The translations under genes and the position numbers were made by a program. This document shows positions 45,286 through 54,099 of a stretch of DNA of 64,000 bases, piece by piece (within the stretch, counting starts at the first letter, position 1; every line of letters starts with the position of its first letter). Source of the stretch: Pedobacter petrophilus (GTDB taxonomy: Bacteria; Bacteroidota; Bacteroidia; Sphingobacteriales; Sphingobacteriaceae); contig NZ_WKKH01000007.1 of NCBI RefSeq assembly GCF_009674725.1, positions 1-64,000 on the forward strand. The letters are read 5' to 3'. The notes beneath the pieces are model-generated. The model was not told the origin of the DNA. It did no database searches and saw nothing but the letters and a program-made list of their open reading frames with translations.

Positions 45286-45439
45286 TATTTAAGTTTTTTT
45301 ATTCAAAGTTGGCGTTTCCGGGATTTTGGATATCACATCCAGGTGGGAAAAAGGCTGTTATTGCTCAATTGTGAGTATATCTAAATGGGACATTATTAAC
45401 TGCAGTGATTCTTTTTTAAGTCATTGAGGTTCTCTCTCA

Positions 45440-46027
45440 TCATCTTGATTTTATTCCTTTCGTTCTCATTGCACTAAGCGTAGAGGGATGTACACCGAGG
45501 TATGTGGCTACGTTTTTTACTGCAGCTACATTAAAAATATTAGGAAAGTAGTCCAATAGTTTATTTAACCGTTGATGTGCATTAAGTAACTTGAGGTCTG
45601 AAAGCGCATTAATGGTCTGCGCCCAGGCTTCAGCGCTAATGGCCATTTGTAGGGGAATGGCTTCGCGAAACAATTTATGAAGGTTAGCAATATGCTTCTC
45701 TGGAATAAAAAATAAAGTGGAGCTTCCGAGAAATTCTATGAAAAGGTTTCCTTTAAAGTGGCTGGCAATGGGTTGAAGATCAGGAATTACTTGTGTGGAA
45801 TTTAGAAAGAGTATGGTCACCTCCTGTTCGCTCTCTGTATCGTAAAGAAAAAGCCTGGCGCTTCCCTTTCTTAAATAACAATATCCGCCTAAGCTGGTAT
45901 CTGATGCGCTAATTTTTTCCAATCCATCAAATACAGTCTCCTGAAGGGTGATTTTCAGATAGCTTTTTAAACCTGGTGAAAGTTTTTGATAGGCTGATAG
46001 TGTCTGTAGGTATTTTTCTTTTTCCAT
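45440..46027 (-). CDS. Crp/Fnr family regulator
   Basis: This 195-residue protein has a cyclic-nucleotide-binding-like beta-barrel (about 15-120, with GGYCYLRKGSARLFLYD) and a C-terminal helix-turn-helix (VAAVKNVATYLGVHPSTLSA followed by MRTKG). The phosphate-binding RxxLxxR-type residues for cAMP are not evident, as is common in Bacteroidota Crp-like proteins. It lies upstream of the MauE and small exported protein genes on the same strand and may regulate them. Confidence 0.88.
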   Translation of the reverse strand: MEKEKYLQTLSAYQKLSPGLKSYLKITLQETVFDGLEKISASDTSLGGYCYLRKGSARLFLYDTESEQEVTILFLNSTQVIPDLQPIASHFKGNLFIEFLGSSTLFFIPEKHIANLHKLFREAIPLQMAISAEAWAQTINALSDLKLLNAHQRLNKLLDYFPNIFNVAAVKNVATYLGVHPSTLSAMRTKGIKSR

Positions 46028-46346
46028 AGCATGTCAGGTATTTTCAAAAAATATGACGCTTAACTTTTTGGGGTTGCTGGAGGCGCAACCTTTAGCAACC
46101 CTTTTATTTTTCTGCTGGAAACGATAAAAGCATAGAATCTGTTATATTTGGAGCATGAAATAAAGTATTTTAATTATATAATATTGTAGCAATAGCTATT
46201 TTACTGTTTTAGAAAACCGCGAAATTTTCAGAAGACACAGGGAAAAATAGATAGTTGCCTACGCTATGCGTGGGTGCCTGTTTATCTTGTGTCTAAGGCT
46301 CTTCGCGGTGCCTCTAAAGCGGATAGCGGGTTAACCCACGTTTTTT

Positions 46347-46577
46347 ATGGATCATTCTGTCGAATCAAATCTTTTTCTTTTAAACCTTCCTATTGTTGAA
46401 CTGCCTTTAAGCGAGGAATTTAAACTGCGTAGTAAGGTAATGGGCTTTTTTACCTTACAGGATATTTTAACCGATAATCTTAAGGAACTGCACACAAGGG
46501 ATAACTATTCGGAACGCTGGTATTTTGAATTTGTAGATTTTCTTCAAAGGAAAGAACTGATTTATTTACTCGGCTAG
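46347..46577 (+). CDS. Small hypothetical protein
   Basis: This 76-residue acidic protein has helical repeats: PLSEEFKLRSKVMGFFTLQD and ERWYFEFVDFLQRKELIYLL. The pattern loosely recalls RNA polymerase alpha C-terminal-like helical hairpin modules, but I cannot assign a family. Its stop overlaps the stop of the convergent RteC-like gene by 4 bp. The 320 bp upstream contain no other gene. Confidence 0.55.
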   Translation: MDHSVESNLFLLNLPIVELPLSEEFKLRSKVMGFFTLQDILTDNLKELHTRDNYSERWYFEFVDFLQRKELIYLLG

Positions 46578-47728
46578 CATTTGTCCTGTGCCAGCGCCAG
46601 CATGGTTACAATTTTTTCAATTACTTTTTCCATATCGCTATCTCTGGTTCTGTAATAAGCGTTTTTGAAGCTCTTCTCTGATATTTTCTCTGTTTCCACA
46701 CTGCTGTAGTGCCTGGTTACGTATTGATGAAGCACTTTCGGGCTTTTCGAAAAAATAATATTAGCCTCAACCTGAAGTTGAATAAAAATGGCCAGCTGGC
46801 GGACGGTAAAGGTCACTTGGAAATTTTTCTCCAATAATCCTCCGGAGCTGAGGTCTTCAGCGGTCAATTCAATAGCATGTAAATAACTAAGTTCAGCATC
46901 CAGGTATCTTTGAATAGCATCTTCTATAATTGGCAAATTCACGTCGTAGGGTGAGGTCGAAAGCTTAAATACCTGCTTAAATATTTTCTTTAAAAAACTT
47001 AGCATCTGGCGCTGATCATTAATATTATCGCACTCTTCAAGTGCTTCGGTAAAATACCGGCAGCAGAAATGGTAGAATGCCGGGTGATTAAAACCTAGTG
47101 ATACGATGACGAGCACGATATCGAGTGTTTCAATTTGTTTATCAGTTGCATCACACCATTCGTTAAGCTGGTTGAAAAAATCTTTAATATAAGCTGACTG
47201 CTGGTAAGAAAAGGTCTTTTTTGGGTGTAGCAGCTGCCGAAAAACAAGCTGAAAGCTTTCTATGGTCTCGCTATCAACATCTTTTTGTTTGAGTTCTGCT
47301 GCAAATTCTTCAATCAGCTCCATTAACTTTACGCGTAAACTTGTTAATGCACTTAGATTTAGCAACATGCTATAATTGAAATACAAAGGGAAATCTGATT
47401 CCAATGAAGCCAGTAGATCCAGAACGGTATTTTTACAAATACTTAACCTTTCGTTCTTTAGAAAATCAAGGCTAGATAATGGAATGTCCTTCACGATTGT
47501 TTTTTCCAGCTTATTTAGCAACGATGTGAATTCCTGCTGATATTTTGTAAAAGCATATTTACACTCTTCATACTCCATTAATGTTATACTTTGTTGTATA
47601 AAGCGAAGTATTTCCCTTGATTCCTGATTTATTTCTACAAGCAACCCGGCAAGATCCTGGTCTCCAGCCGTTACCTCATAAATTTCGGTGTCAATAATCC
47701 GGCTAAAATTCGAAAGTTCATAGGTCAT
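46574..47728 (-). CDS. RteC-like protein
   Basis: This is a 384-residue, mostly helical cytoplasmic protein. The last 90 residues or so (FTVRQLAIFIQLQVEANIIF, then a stretch with YRTRDSDMEKVIEKIV) resemble the RteC winged-helix-like domain, which in Bacteroides conjugative transposons activates excision genes. The N-terminal 280 residues are helical repeats without a known match. No other transposon genes are nearby, so this may be a chromosomal relative with a different role, or the relic of an element. Confidence in the family is moderate. Confidence 0.6.
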   Translation of the reverse strand: MTYELSNFSRIIDTEIYEVTAGDQDLAGLLVEINQESREILRFIQQSITLMEYEECKYAFTKYQQEFTSLLNKLEKTIVKDIPLSSLDFLKNERLSICKNTVLDLLASLESDFPLYFNYSMLLNLSALTSLRVKLMELIEEFAAELKQKDVDSETIESFQLVFRQLLHPKKTFSYQQSAYIKDFFNQLNEWCDATDKQIETLDIVLVIVSLGFNHPAFYHFCCRYFTEALEECDNINDQRQMLSFLKKIFKQVFKLSTSPYDVNLPIIEDAIQRYLDAELSYLHAIELTAEDLSSGGLLEKNFQVTFTVRQLAIFIQLQVEANIIFSKSPKVLHQYVTRHYSSVETEKISEKSFKNAYYRTRDSDMEKVIEKIVTMLALAQDKC

Positions 47729-48198
47729 TTTTAATCATGAAAGTTTGGGCTAACTTATTCCAATCTTTCCTGATTTGTGTTATAACTGTGGTAAAGGCAG
47801 CATGTGGCAGGGTGAAAAGCCATTTTCGCGAGGCATAGATGTTTTTCTGGTCTCTATTCTCTATGATTTAACTGCATCCAGAAAGAATATCGATAGGGAT
47901 GAATTTGTGGGGTTAAGAAAGTGAAGTTTGTAATTGACCAATAAGAGCGATTAGGTTATTGTGGTGCTTTTTTAACAAAAAGCTTACTGGAATACAAACA
48001 AATCTCCTTTCGAGGTTGAAGTGATACAGTTCTCTTCTGAAGATTTATAGCAGTTATAACAAACAATTCCGGTGGTATTAATCTTGAACACCTGCCTAAT
48101 TTAAGGCATTGAAAGTGGATTTCGGAAAACTTATGAAATGAAAGCAATTGAGCCTGGAGTTTAACAGGGGGATTAATCACTGTGATGTTTATCGATAT
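47729..48198. other. Gene-free stretch
   Basis: About 470 bp between the RteC-like gene and the SDR terminator. I find no convincing frame, promoter or repeat. It should contain the RteC-like promoter on the minus strand, but no TAnnTTTG pair was clear. Confidence 0.4.
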
Positions 48199-48235
48199 AA
48201 AAAGATAAAGTGGTTTAAAACTAAACCACTTTATC
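48199..48235 (-). terminator. Terminator of the SDR gene
   Basis: GATAAAGTGGTTTA and TAAACCACTTTATC form a perfect 14-bp stem with a 4-nt loop. On the minus strand it is followed by TTTTTATA, 10 bp after the SDR stop. Confidence 0.88.
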
Positions 48236-48244
48236 TAAATCATT

Positions 48245-48991
48245 TTACCAGGTAATTTCGCCTGTTTCCGGATTGGTTTCTTCGCTGAAAAACTTCCCCG
48301 TGGGGCCATTGCGATCAATCAGGGCATACCTGATGATCCGTTCGGCAGCGGTGCTCACATCCCCGCCGTTAAAAAAGGTAAAGTCTGTTTTGGTAAGCCC
48401 GGGGCATACTGCATTTACTTTAATATTGGTATCCCTCAACTCGTAAGCCAGGTGGATGGTGAACATATTTAGTGCAGCTTTAGAAGCTGCATACACACCA
48501 TATTTGGCGTAGTGATAAGCTGGCCATTCGGGGTTGCTTTGCAGGGAAAGTGAAGCCACACTAGTGCTCACATTTACAATTCTTGGCTCGGCAGCTTTTT
48601 TTAGTAAATCTATAAAAGTCCGGGTAACGTTTGCAGCGCCGATGATGTTGGTTTGGAATGCGGCCAGGTATTCAGCGTTTGTAGCTTCCAGCACGGTATA
48701 TGGCGCACTACCGCCGTTGATACCGGCATTATTGATCAGCACATCCAACACGGCTGTTTTTTTAGCAATCTCCGCATGTGCGGTTTTTACCGCATTTGGA
48801 TCTGTTACATCCAGCGCTACGGCCGCTACATTTGTTAGTCCTGCTGATTTTAATTGCGCAACGGCATCTAAACCATTTTGTAGGTTACGGCTTCCGATAA
48901 ATACGAAAAATCCCTTTTGTAGTAACTGCCTGGCGGTTTCAAAACCGATTCCTTTATTTGCTCCTGTGATTAGTGCCGTTTTCATTTTCAT
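48245..48991 (-). CDS. SDR family oxidoreductase
   Basis: This is about 248 residues from the ATG at 48991 (a second ATG at 48985 is possible). It is a classical short-chain dehydrogenase: cofactor motif TGANKGIGFETA, NNAG in LINNAGINGG, catalytic Ser in NVSTSVASL, and YxxxK in YGVYAASKAALN, with PG motif VCPGLTKTDF. These features match carbonyl-reductase-like members. The substrate is unknown. A divergent-looking Crp-type regulator gene lies just upstream on the same strand, ending 70 bp before it, and may control it. Confidence 0.95.
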   Translation of the reverse strand: MKMKTALITGANKGIGFETARQLLQKGFFVFIGSRNLQNGLDAVAQLKSAGLTNVAAVALDVTDPNAVKTAHAEIAKKTAVLDVLINNAGINGGSAPYTVLEATNAEYLAAFQTNIIGAANVTRTFIDLLKKAAEPRIVNVSTSVASLSLQSNPEWPAYHYAKYGVYAASKAALNMFTIHLAYELRDTNIKVNAVCPGLTKTDFTFFNGGDVSTAAERIIRYALIDRNGPTGKFFSEETNPETGEITW

Positions 48992-49063
48992 CAATTTTTA
49001 AATTATTGATGCAAAGTTTAAGCTTTGAAAACGATTTTGATTTACCATTTGGTAAAAAGTGAA

Positions 49064-49630
49064 TTAACGGATGTTTTTCCGTATTCTGCTGAGCGACTGT
49101 TGGGTAACCCCAAGGTAGGAAGCAATATGGGATAAAGGGACCCGGTTGAGCAGCGCCGGATGGGTGTTCATAAATTCTAAATACCGGGTGGTTGCATCTT
49201 GAGAGATTACCGGGCCTTTTCTCGATTTTTGGTGCATACAGCGTTGCACCATTTTATTTTTAACAGGATCCCAGCCTGCGATGAGCTGGGAAAGTTCTGC
49301 CCAATGCGGTTTGGAAAACACCAGCAGCTGAGCATCAGTAATGGCCTGAAGATATTCTGAAGAGGGGGTGTTGGCTTCAAAATTGACATAATCGCAAACC
49401 AGGCTATTTTCACTGATAAAACAGCGGGTAATTTCTTCGCCTTTGTTGTGGTAATAACAACCCCGGATCACCCCATCTACCACAAAGCCCACCTGGTTGG
49501 GGATTTTTCCTGCTTCAGAAAAATAGTCGTTTTTTTTAAGCGTTACGGCTAAGGCTTTGCTGGTAATGAGGTCGATTTCCGGTTGGTTAAGCGGCTTAAA
49601 TTGTAAAATATAGGAGATTAGTGCTTTCAT
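49064..49630 (-). CDS. Crp/Fnr family regulator
   Basis: This 188-residue regulator has an N-terminal cNMP-binding-like domain (about 15-115, VGFVVDGVIRGCYYHNKGEE) and a helix-turn-helix near the end (VPLSHIASYLGVTQQSLSRI, then RKNIR). Canonical cAMP contacts are not evident. This subtype often neighbours one SDR or oxidoreductase gene in Bacteroidota, as here. It is the first gene of a probable pair with the SDR, with a 72-bp gap between them. Confidence 0.9.
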   Translation of the reverse strand: MKALISYILQFKPLNQPEIDLITSKALAVTLKKNDYFSEAGKIPNQVGFVVDGVIRGCYYHNKGEEITRCFISENSLVCDYVNFEANTPSSEYLQAITDAQLLVFSKPHWAELSQLIAGWDPVKNKMVQRCMHQKSRKGPVISQDATTRYLEFMNTHPALLNRVPLSHIASYLGVTQQSLSRIRKNIR

Positions 49631-49743
49631 GATAGCAAGTTATAAAAGATTGGCAAATCAATATTAAGCCTTGGGTAAAATTTCCGGAAGTTTAGTTGCG
49701 GTGGTTTAATCCTGGCTGGTGCAAAATATGCTGCCACAAGTTT

Positions 49744-50086
49744 TCGCTCGTTTATCACGGGTGCAGTAAAACGGTCGTCTTCCTGAACTTAATTCAGGGC
49801 CTTTTCTTTTTTAAGTAGATGCTGCTCCTTTGCTCTTTGGACGGTAGATCTTTGCTGTTTCCATCGTCACAGACGAAGAGATATTCCACGCCCGTTCGGA
49901 AACGAGCGTGAGCGTGGTGGGCTTATTGATAACGAGAGCAGTAAAACAGTCGTCTTCCTGAACTTGATTCAGGATCTTTCTTTTTAAGTAGATGCTGCTC
50001 CTTTGCTCTTTGGACGGTAGATCTTTGCTCTTCCCATCGTTACAGACGCAGGAACATTCCACACTTGTTAGGAAATGAGCATAAGC
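49744..50086 (+). repeat. Two tandem long variants of the 106-bp intergenic repeat
   Basis: Two copies of about 172 bp (49744-49913 and 49914-50086). Each starts with a CTCGTTTATCACGG-like or TTATTGATAACGAG hairpin, contains the same extra block (GTCGTCTTCCTGAACTT ... GATGCTGCTCCTTTGCTCTT ... ACGGTAGATCTTTGCT), and ends with TCGTCACAGACGAAG plus CGTTCGGAAACGAGCGTGAGC or a decayed form. The second copy is more diverged at its end. They precede the cupin gene. Confidence 0.85.
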
Positions 50087-50152
50087 CTGGTTACCTTGGC
50101 ATACAGATCATTCAATCTGCCATCTATCAGAAAAATTAAGTCAGCAAAAAAA

Positions 50153-50581
50153 ATGAAATTATCCATTACACCTGAGAAACTATCACGGGTTTTTAAAAAG
50201 TATCATATTGAAGGTCTGCCTTTTTCAGCTTCATTCAATGAGTTTAGTGCCCCGGATACCGGTGATCCGCATGATCATCCTTTTGATTTCATTACGCACA
50301 TTTTAAGTGGCGGCTATACAGAACGAACGTATAGTATAGATGATGTTGGGAACATTAATGTTAAGGATATTGAACGCAAGCCTGGTACATCACATTTTGT
50401 TAAAGCAACCGATATTCATCAGATCATTCATCTGCCTGCAGGCCATTGCATCACGTTGATGATGCCGCAGTCTGGTCATGTAAGAGCCACTTGCTTTTAT
50501 CGTTTTCTGGATGGAAAAGCTTACCGCAGACTCTGGAACAAGCGGAAATTTATGCCGGTTCTTCCGGCAGACCCGATGTAG
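50153..50581 (+). CDS. Cupin-like hypothetical protein
   Basis: From the ATG at 50153 (MKLSITPEKLSRVFKKYHIE) this is a 142-residue single-domain cupin. The metal-site-like motif is GDPHDHPFDFITHILSGGYTE (quoted in part; His residues in HDH), with later TSHFVKATDIHQIIHLPAG. The frame upstream of this ATG runs through repeat DNA and is rejected. Small cupins may be isomerases, dioxygenases or binding proteins. No catalytic role can be assigned. Monocistronic. Confidence 0.78.
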   Translation: MKLSITPEKLSRVFKKYHIEGLPFSASFNEFSAPDTGDPHDHPFDFITHILSGGYTERTYSIDDVGNINVKDIERKPGTSHFVKATDIHQIIHLPAGHCITLMMPQSGHVRATCFYRFLDGKAYRRLWNKRKFMPVLPADPM

Positions 50582-51006
50582 GTTCCAAAAAAAGAAGAGA
50601 TAGGGAATAGATTCATTTATGCCGCGGAGAACTCCGGTTTGTCTTGGCAGTATTGCTCACTAATAACGATCAGCTACAGCTGAAAGCAAGATCGCCATGC
50701 GTTGAAATATTACCTGATTATAAAGTCTGATTTATGGGAATTGAATCATAAAAGAATAAATGAACACCGGGCCAGGTTGCAAATGTGTATTTGCTTATTT
50801 CATTACCTCAACCATGTCTTAAATCTTCGGAATATATCGTTTAACGGGTTCACAGGCAGGTTGCAAAACATAATTGTAAAAAAAAAATCATCAATGCGTG
50901 CAACTTTTTTAATTATTCAACGTCTACCTAAAAGCGTTTTTAATCATTAAACGCACTAACCAGTTATTTTCTATTCCATTTTTTTTTACGAAATCCTTTA
51001 TCTCCA
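50582..51006. other. Gene-free stretch upstream of the TonB receptor
   Basis: These 425 bp contain only a weak, compositionally odd frame and A/T-rich sequence. No clear TAnnTTTG promoter is seen before the receptor gene. Confidence 0.4.
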
Positions 51007-53448
51007 ATGAATTATCTTCAACGCTCCGGTATTCTCCTTTTTATTTTGTTCACCACCTCTTCATTAATTTCATTTGCGCAACAAAGCCCGGGTACCGTGA
51101 GCGGTACAGTGGTAGATTCTGCCTCAAAAAAAGCAGTTGAATTTATTACGCTCGCCCTTAAAAAAGAGGGTTTGGTGATTAAAACTTCTGTTACGGGTGA
51201 AAACGGCGGGTTTAAGTTCGATAAAATCCCGGCAGGGAAATATAGTTTAACGGCTATTGCTGTTGGCTACAATGCAAAAGTTCTCCCATTCGAAATCAGT
51301 GCTGAAAAAGCTTCATTCAATGCCGGGCAGATCAGTCTGGCCGCTCAGCTAAACAATCTGCAAGAAGTATCGGTAAGTGTTACCAAACCCATTATTAAAC
51401 AAGAGGTAGACCGGATCAGTTACGATATCCAGGCAGACCCTGAAAGTAAGGTAATGACGGCGTTGGATATGATGCGCAAAGTGCCGCTACTTTCGCTGGA
51501 TGCCGATGATAACATCAAGCTGAAAGGGAGTGGGAATTATAAAATCCTGATTAATGGAAAACCATCCAGTATGGTGGCGAGAAGTCCCAAAGATGTGTTG
51601 CGCAGTATGCCGGCTTCCTCCATCCAAAAGATTGAAGTGATTACCACACCGCCTGCTAAATATGATAGCGAGGGTTTATCCGGAATTATAAATATCATCA
51701 CCAATAAAAAAATCGACAATGGTTATAACGGGAGTTTAAATCTTCGGCACCAGTTTCCAGTCGGCGGGCCAGGCCTTGGCGGTTTTGTAACCGTTAAACA
51801 AGGGAAATTTGGTATGACTGCCTATGGCGGAACAGGATTTTACAGTGCGCCGGCAACAGAAATTATTAATTCCAGAACCACCACCGGCACAAACCCGTCT
51901 GATTTATTAAATATCGGTACGCGGAAATTTAACAATAACTATCGCTATGGCGGTGCGGAACTGAGTTTTGAAATTGATACCTTAAATTTGATTACTGCAG
52001 AACTTAATCCGTACGGTGGTTATAATAAATCTACCAACAACCAGGTTTTTCGCCTTACTTCGCCCGCTCAGGTTACGGCCTATGATTTATTAAGCAATAA
52101 CCGGTTCGACTGGGGTGGCCTTGATATGAGCTTAAACTATCAGCTCGGTTTTAAAAATAATAAGGAGCGCCTGCTTACTTTTTCATACAAATACAGCAAT
52201 GGTAACAATCCTCAAAAAAACGATCTGACCTTCATCAACCGGCAGAACTTTAGCGATCCCAATTACATTCAGGAAAATGAGAGTCGCTCAAAAGAGCAAA
52301 CCATTCAGCTCGACTACATTCATCCATTTAAAAAGTTAAACATCGAAGCCGGAATAAAAGGGATTTTACGGGATAACGATAGTAATTTCGAGTACCGGAG
52401 ATTAATGGAAAATACCGGAGATTACCAGGTTGACCCCGCAAGAACAAATATTTTTAATAATAATCAGGATGTAATCGGCGCCTACAACTCTTATGCTTAC
52501 AACCTCACCAACTGGGGGTTCAAAGCTGGCGTCAGGGTGGAAGAAACCTTTGTGAACGCTGACTTTATCAGCAATTCATCAACAGTAAATACCGACTATT
52601 TCAATATCATCCCGTCTTTCTCCGTAAACCGGAAGTTTAAAAATCAAAGCAATTTAAACTTTGGATTTACCCAGCGGATCGAACGACCGGGAATTGACAA
52701 TTTGAATCCTTTTGTTGACCGCTCTATCCCGAATTTTGAATCGACCGGTAATCCGGAGCTGAAAGCTGTTTTGAGTAACAATTTCGAACTCACGTATAGC
52801 AGATTTAAAACAGGCGCTATTAATATTGGCCTGGGTTACAATTTTGCCAATAATACCATCCAGAACATTTCTATATATAACGATGTGGATAAAATTACCA
52901 GAAGTACTTTTGCAAACGTGGGTAAAAATAAAAACCTGACCACCAATGTAAATATCAATTATCCTTTAACGAAAAAATGGAACCTCAGTTTAAGTGGAAA
53001 TGCCGGTTATGTGTGGCTGGAAGGTGCCATTAATGGTTTGCTTACCCAAAATGAAGGGCTCTCGGGCAGTGTTTATGTAAATACAGGTTACAAGTTTGAA
53101 AAGGAATGGCGCGCCAATGCAAGTTTTAACTATAGCTCAGCAGATGTATTGCTGCAGGGAAGATCCGGCCAGTATTCTTACATGTCGTTTAGTGGAAGTA
53201 AGGAAGTAATTAAAGATAAGCTGACGATTTCGGCAGGGGTGAATAATCCTTTTATGAAATACAGGTATTATGAAACGTTAACCGAAGGACCGAATTTTAC
53301 GCAGCGATACCGTGGCCAAAACTATAACCGATCCTTTAATGCAAGTTTGAACTGGAAATTTGGCAAATTAAAAGACTCGATTAAAAAGAATCAGCGCAGT
53401 ATCAGCAACGATGATGTAAAAGCAGGAAGTAGTAAATCCGGAAGTTAA
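51007..53448 (+). CDS. TonB-dependent receptor-like outer membrane beta-barrel protein
   Basis: This 813-residue protein has a signal peptide (ending SLISFAQ, about residue 25), a carboxypeptidase-regulatory-like domain (about 30-115, GTVSGTVVDSASKKAVEFIT and KIPAGKYSLTA), a plug (MLSAD-like LLSLDADDNIKLKGSGNYKI and RSMPASSIQKIEVITTPPAK), and a large barrel of the 'outer membrane beta-barrel family' type. The C-terminal extension after the barrel is basic and Ser/Lys-rich. It lacks a SusD partner, so it is not a standard SusC. The ligand is unknown; regulators of this type sometimes bind metal or peptide complexes. Confidence 0.9.
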   Translation: MNYLQRSGILLFILFTTSSLISFAQQSPGTVSGTVVDSASKKAVEFITLALKKEGLVIKTSVTGENGGFKFDKIPAGKYSLTAIAVGYNAKVLPFEISAEKASFNAGQISLAAQLNNLQEVSVSVTKPIIKQEVDRISYDIQADPESKVMTALDMMRKVPLLSLDADDNIKLKGSGNYKILINGKPSSMVARSPKDVLRSMPASSIQKIEVITTPPAKYDSEGLSGIINIITNKKIDNGYNGSLNLRHQFPVGGPGLGGFVTVKQGKFGMTAYGGTGFYSAPATEIINSRTTTGTNPSDLLNIGTRKFNNNYRYGGAELSFEIDTLNLITAELNPYGGYNKSTNNQVFRLTSPAQVTAYDLLSNNRFDWGGLDMSLNYQLGFKNNKERLLTFSYKYSNGNNPQKNDLTFINRQNFSDPNYIQENESRSKEQTIQLDYIHPFKKLNIEAGIKGILRDNDSNFEYRRLMENTGDYQVDPARTNIFNNNQDVIGAYNSYAYNLTNWGFKAGVRVEETFVNADFISNSSTVNTDYFNIIPSFSVNRKFKNQSNLNFGFTQRIERPGIDNLNPFVDRSIPNFESTGNPELKAVLSNNFELTYSRFKTGAINIGLGYNFANNTIQNISIYNDVDKITRSTFANVGKNKNLTTNVNINYPLTKKWNLSLSGNAGYVWLEGAINGLLTQNEGLSGSVYVNTGYKFEKEWRANASFNYSSADVLLQGRSGQYSYMSFSGSKEVIKDKLTISAGVNNPFMKYRYYETLTEGPNFTQRYRGQNYNRSFNASLNWKFGKLKDSIKKNQRSISNDDVKAGSSKSGS

Positions 53449-53490
53449 TGTCTGTTAAATTGAGGCTTCATTTCAATTTTTGATACCTGG

Positions 53491-54090
53491 CTTGCGCTCG
53501 TTTATAACGAGTGCAGTATATTTTTGCGGATGGTATTGCTATTTCCATCGTCACAGACGAAGAGCTATTTCACACTCGTTCGGAAACGAGCGTGAGCATA
53601 ATTGCGCTCATTTATAACGAGTGCAGTATATTATTGCAGATAGTATTGCTATTTCCATCGTCACAGACGAAGAGCTATTCCACGCTCGTTTGGAAACGAG
53701 CGTGAGCATAATTTTTTACCCTCGCTTGCGCTCGTTATAACAAGTGCAGTATATTATTGCGGATAGTATTGCTATTTCCATCGTCACAGACGAAGAGCTA
53801 TTCCACGCTCGTTCGGAAACGAGCGTGAGCCTGTCTTATAACGAGCCGGCTTGCGCTCGTTTATAACGAGTGCAGTATATTTTTGCGATTTTATCACGCT
53901 TTCCATCGTCACAGACGAAGAGCTATTCCACGCTCGTTCGGAAACGAGCGTGAGCGTGACTTTATTTCACTTTTGATACCTGGCTTGCGCTCGTTTATAA
54001 CGGGTGCAGTATATTTTTTCGATTTTATCGCACTTTCTATCGTCACAGATTGAAGAGCTATTGCACACTCGGTTGGAAACGAGCGTGAGC
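53491..54090 (+). repeat. Five-copy tandem array of a 106-bp hairpin-bearing repeat
   Basis: Copies at 53491-53597, 53602-53707, 53725-53830, 53850-53955 and 53984-54090. Each begins with GCTCGTTTATAACGAG (a hairpin), continues with TGCAGTATATT and a variable centre, then ATTTCCATCGTCACAGACGA and AGAGCTATTCCACGCTCGTT, and ends with a CGCTCGTTCGGAAACGAGCG hairpin. The leader TTTGATACCTGG precedes copies 1 and 5. It fills the gap between the convergent receptor and GntR genes. Related copies lie at 35381 and 49744. REP/BIME-like intergenic element. Confidence 0.93.
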
Positions 54091-54099
54091 ATGGGTAAA

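Noticed and set aside
47956..48180. 74-codon minus-strand frame between the RteC-like and SDR genes
   Set aside because: No conserved pattern, no start context, and odd composition for this genome.
49811..50062. 83-codon minus-strand frame
   Set aside because: It lies wholly inside the 172-bp tandem repeats and is internally duplicated.
50702..50950. 82-codon plus-strand frame upstream of the TonB receptor
   Set aside because: Composition is random-like and there is no promoter or family match.
53491..54090. Possible CRISPR array
   Set aside because: Units are 106 bp with only a few bases between them, the centre is conserved, there are no unique spacers of regular length, and no cas genes are nearby.
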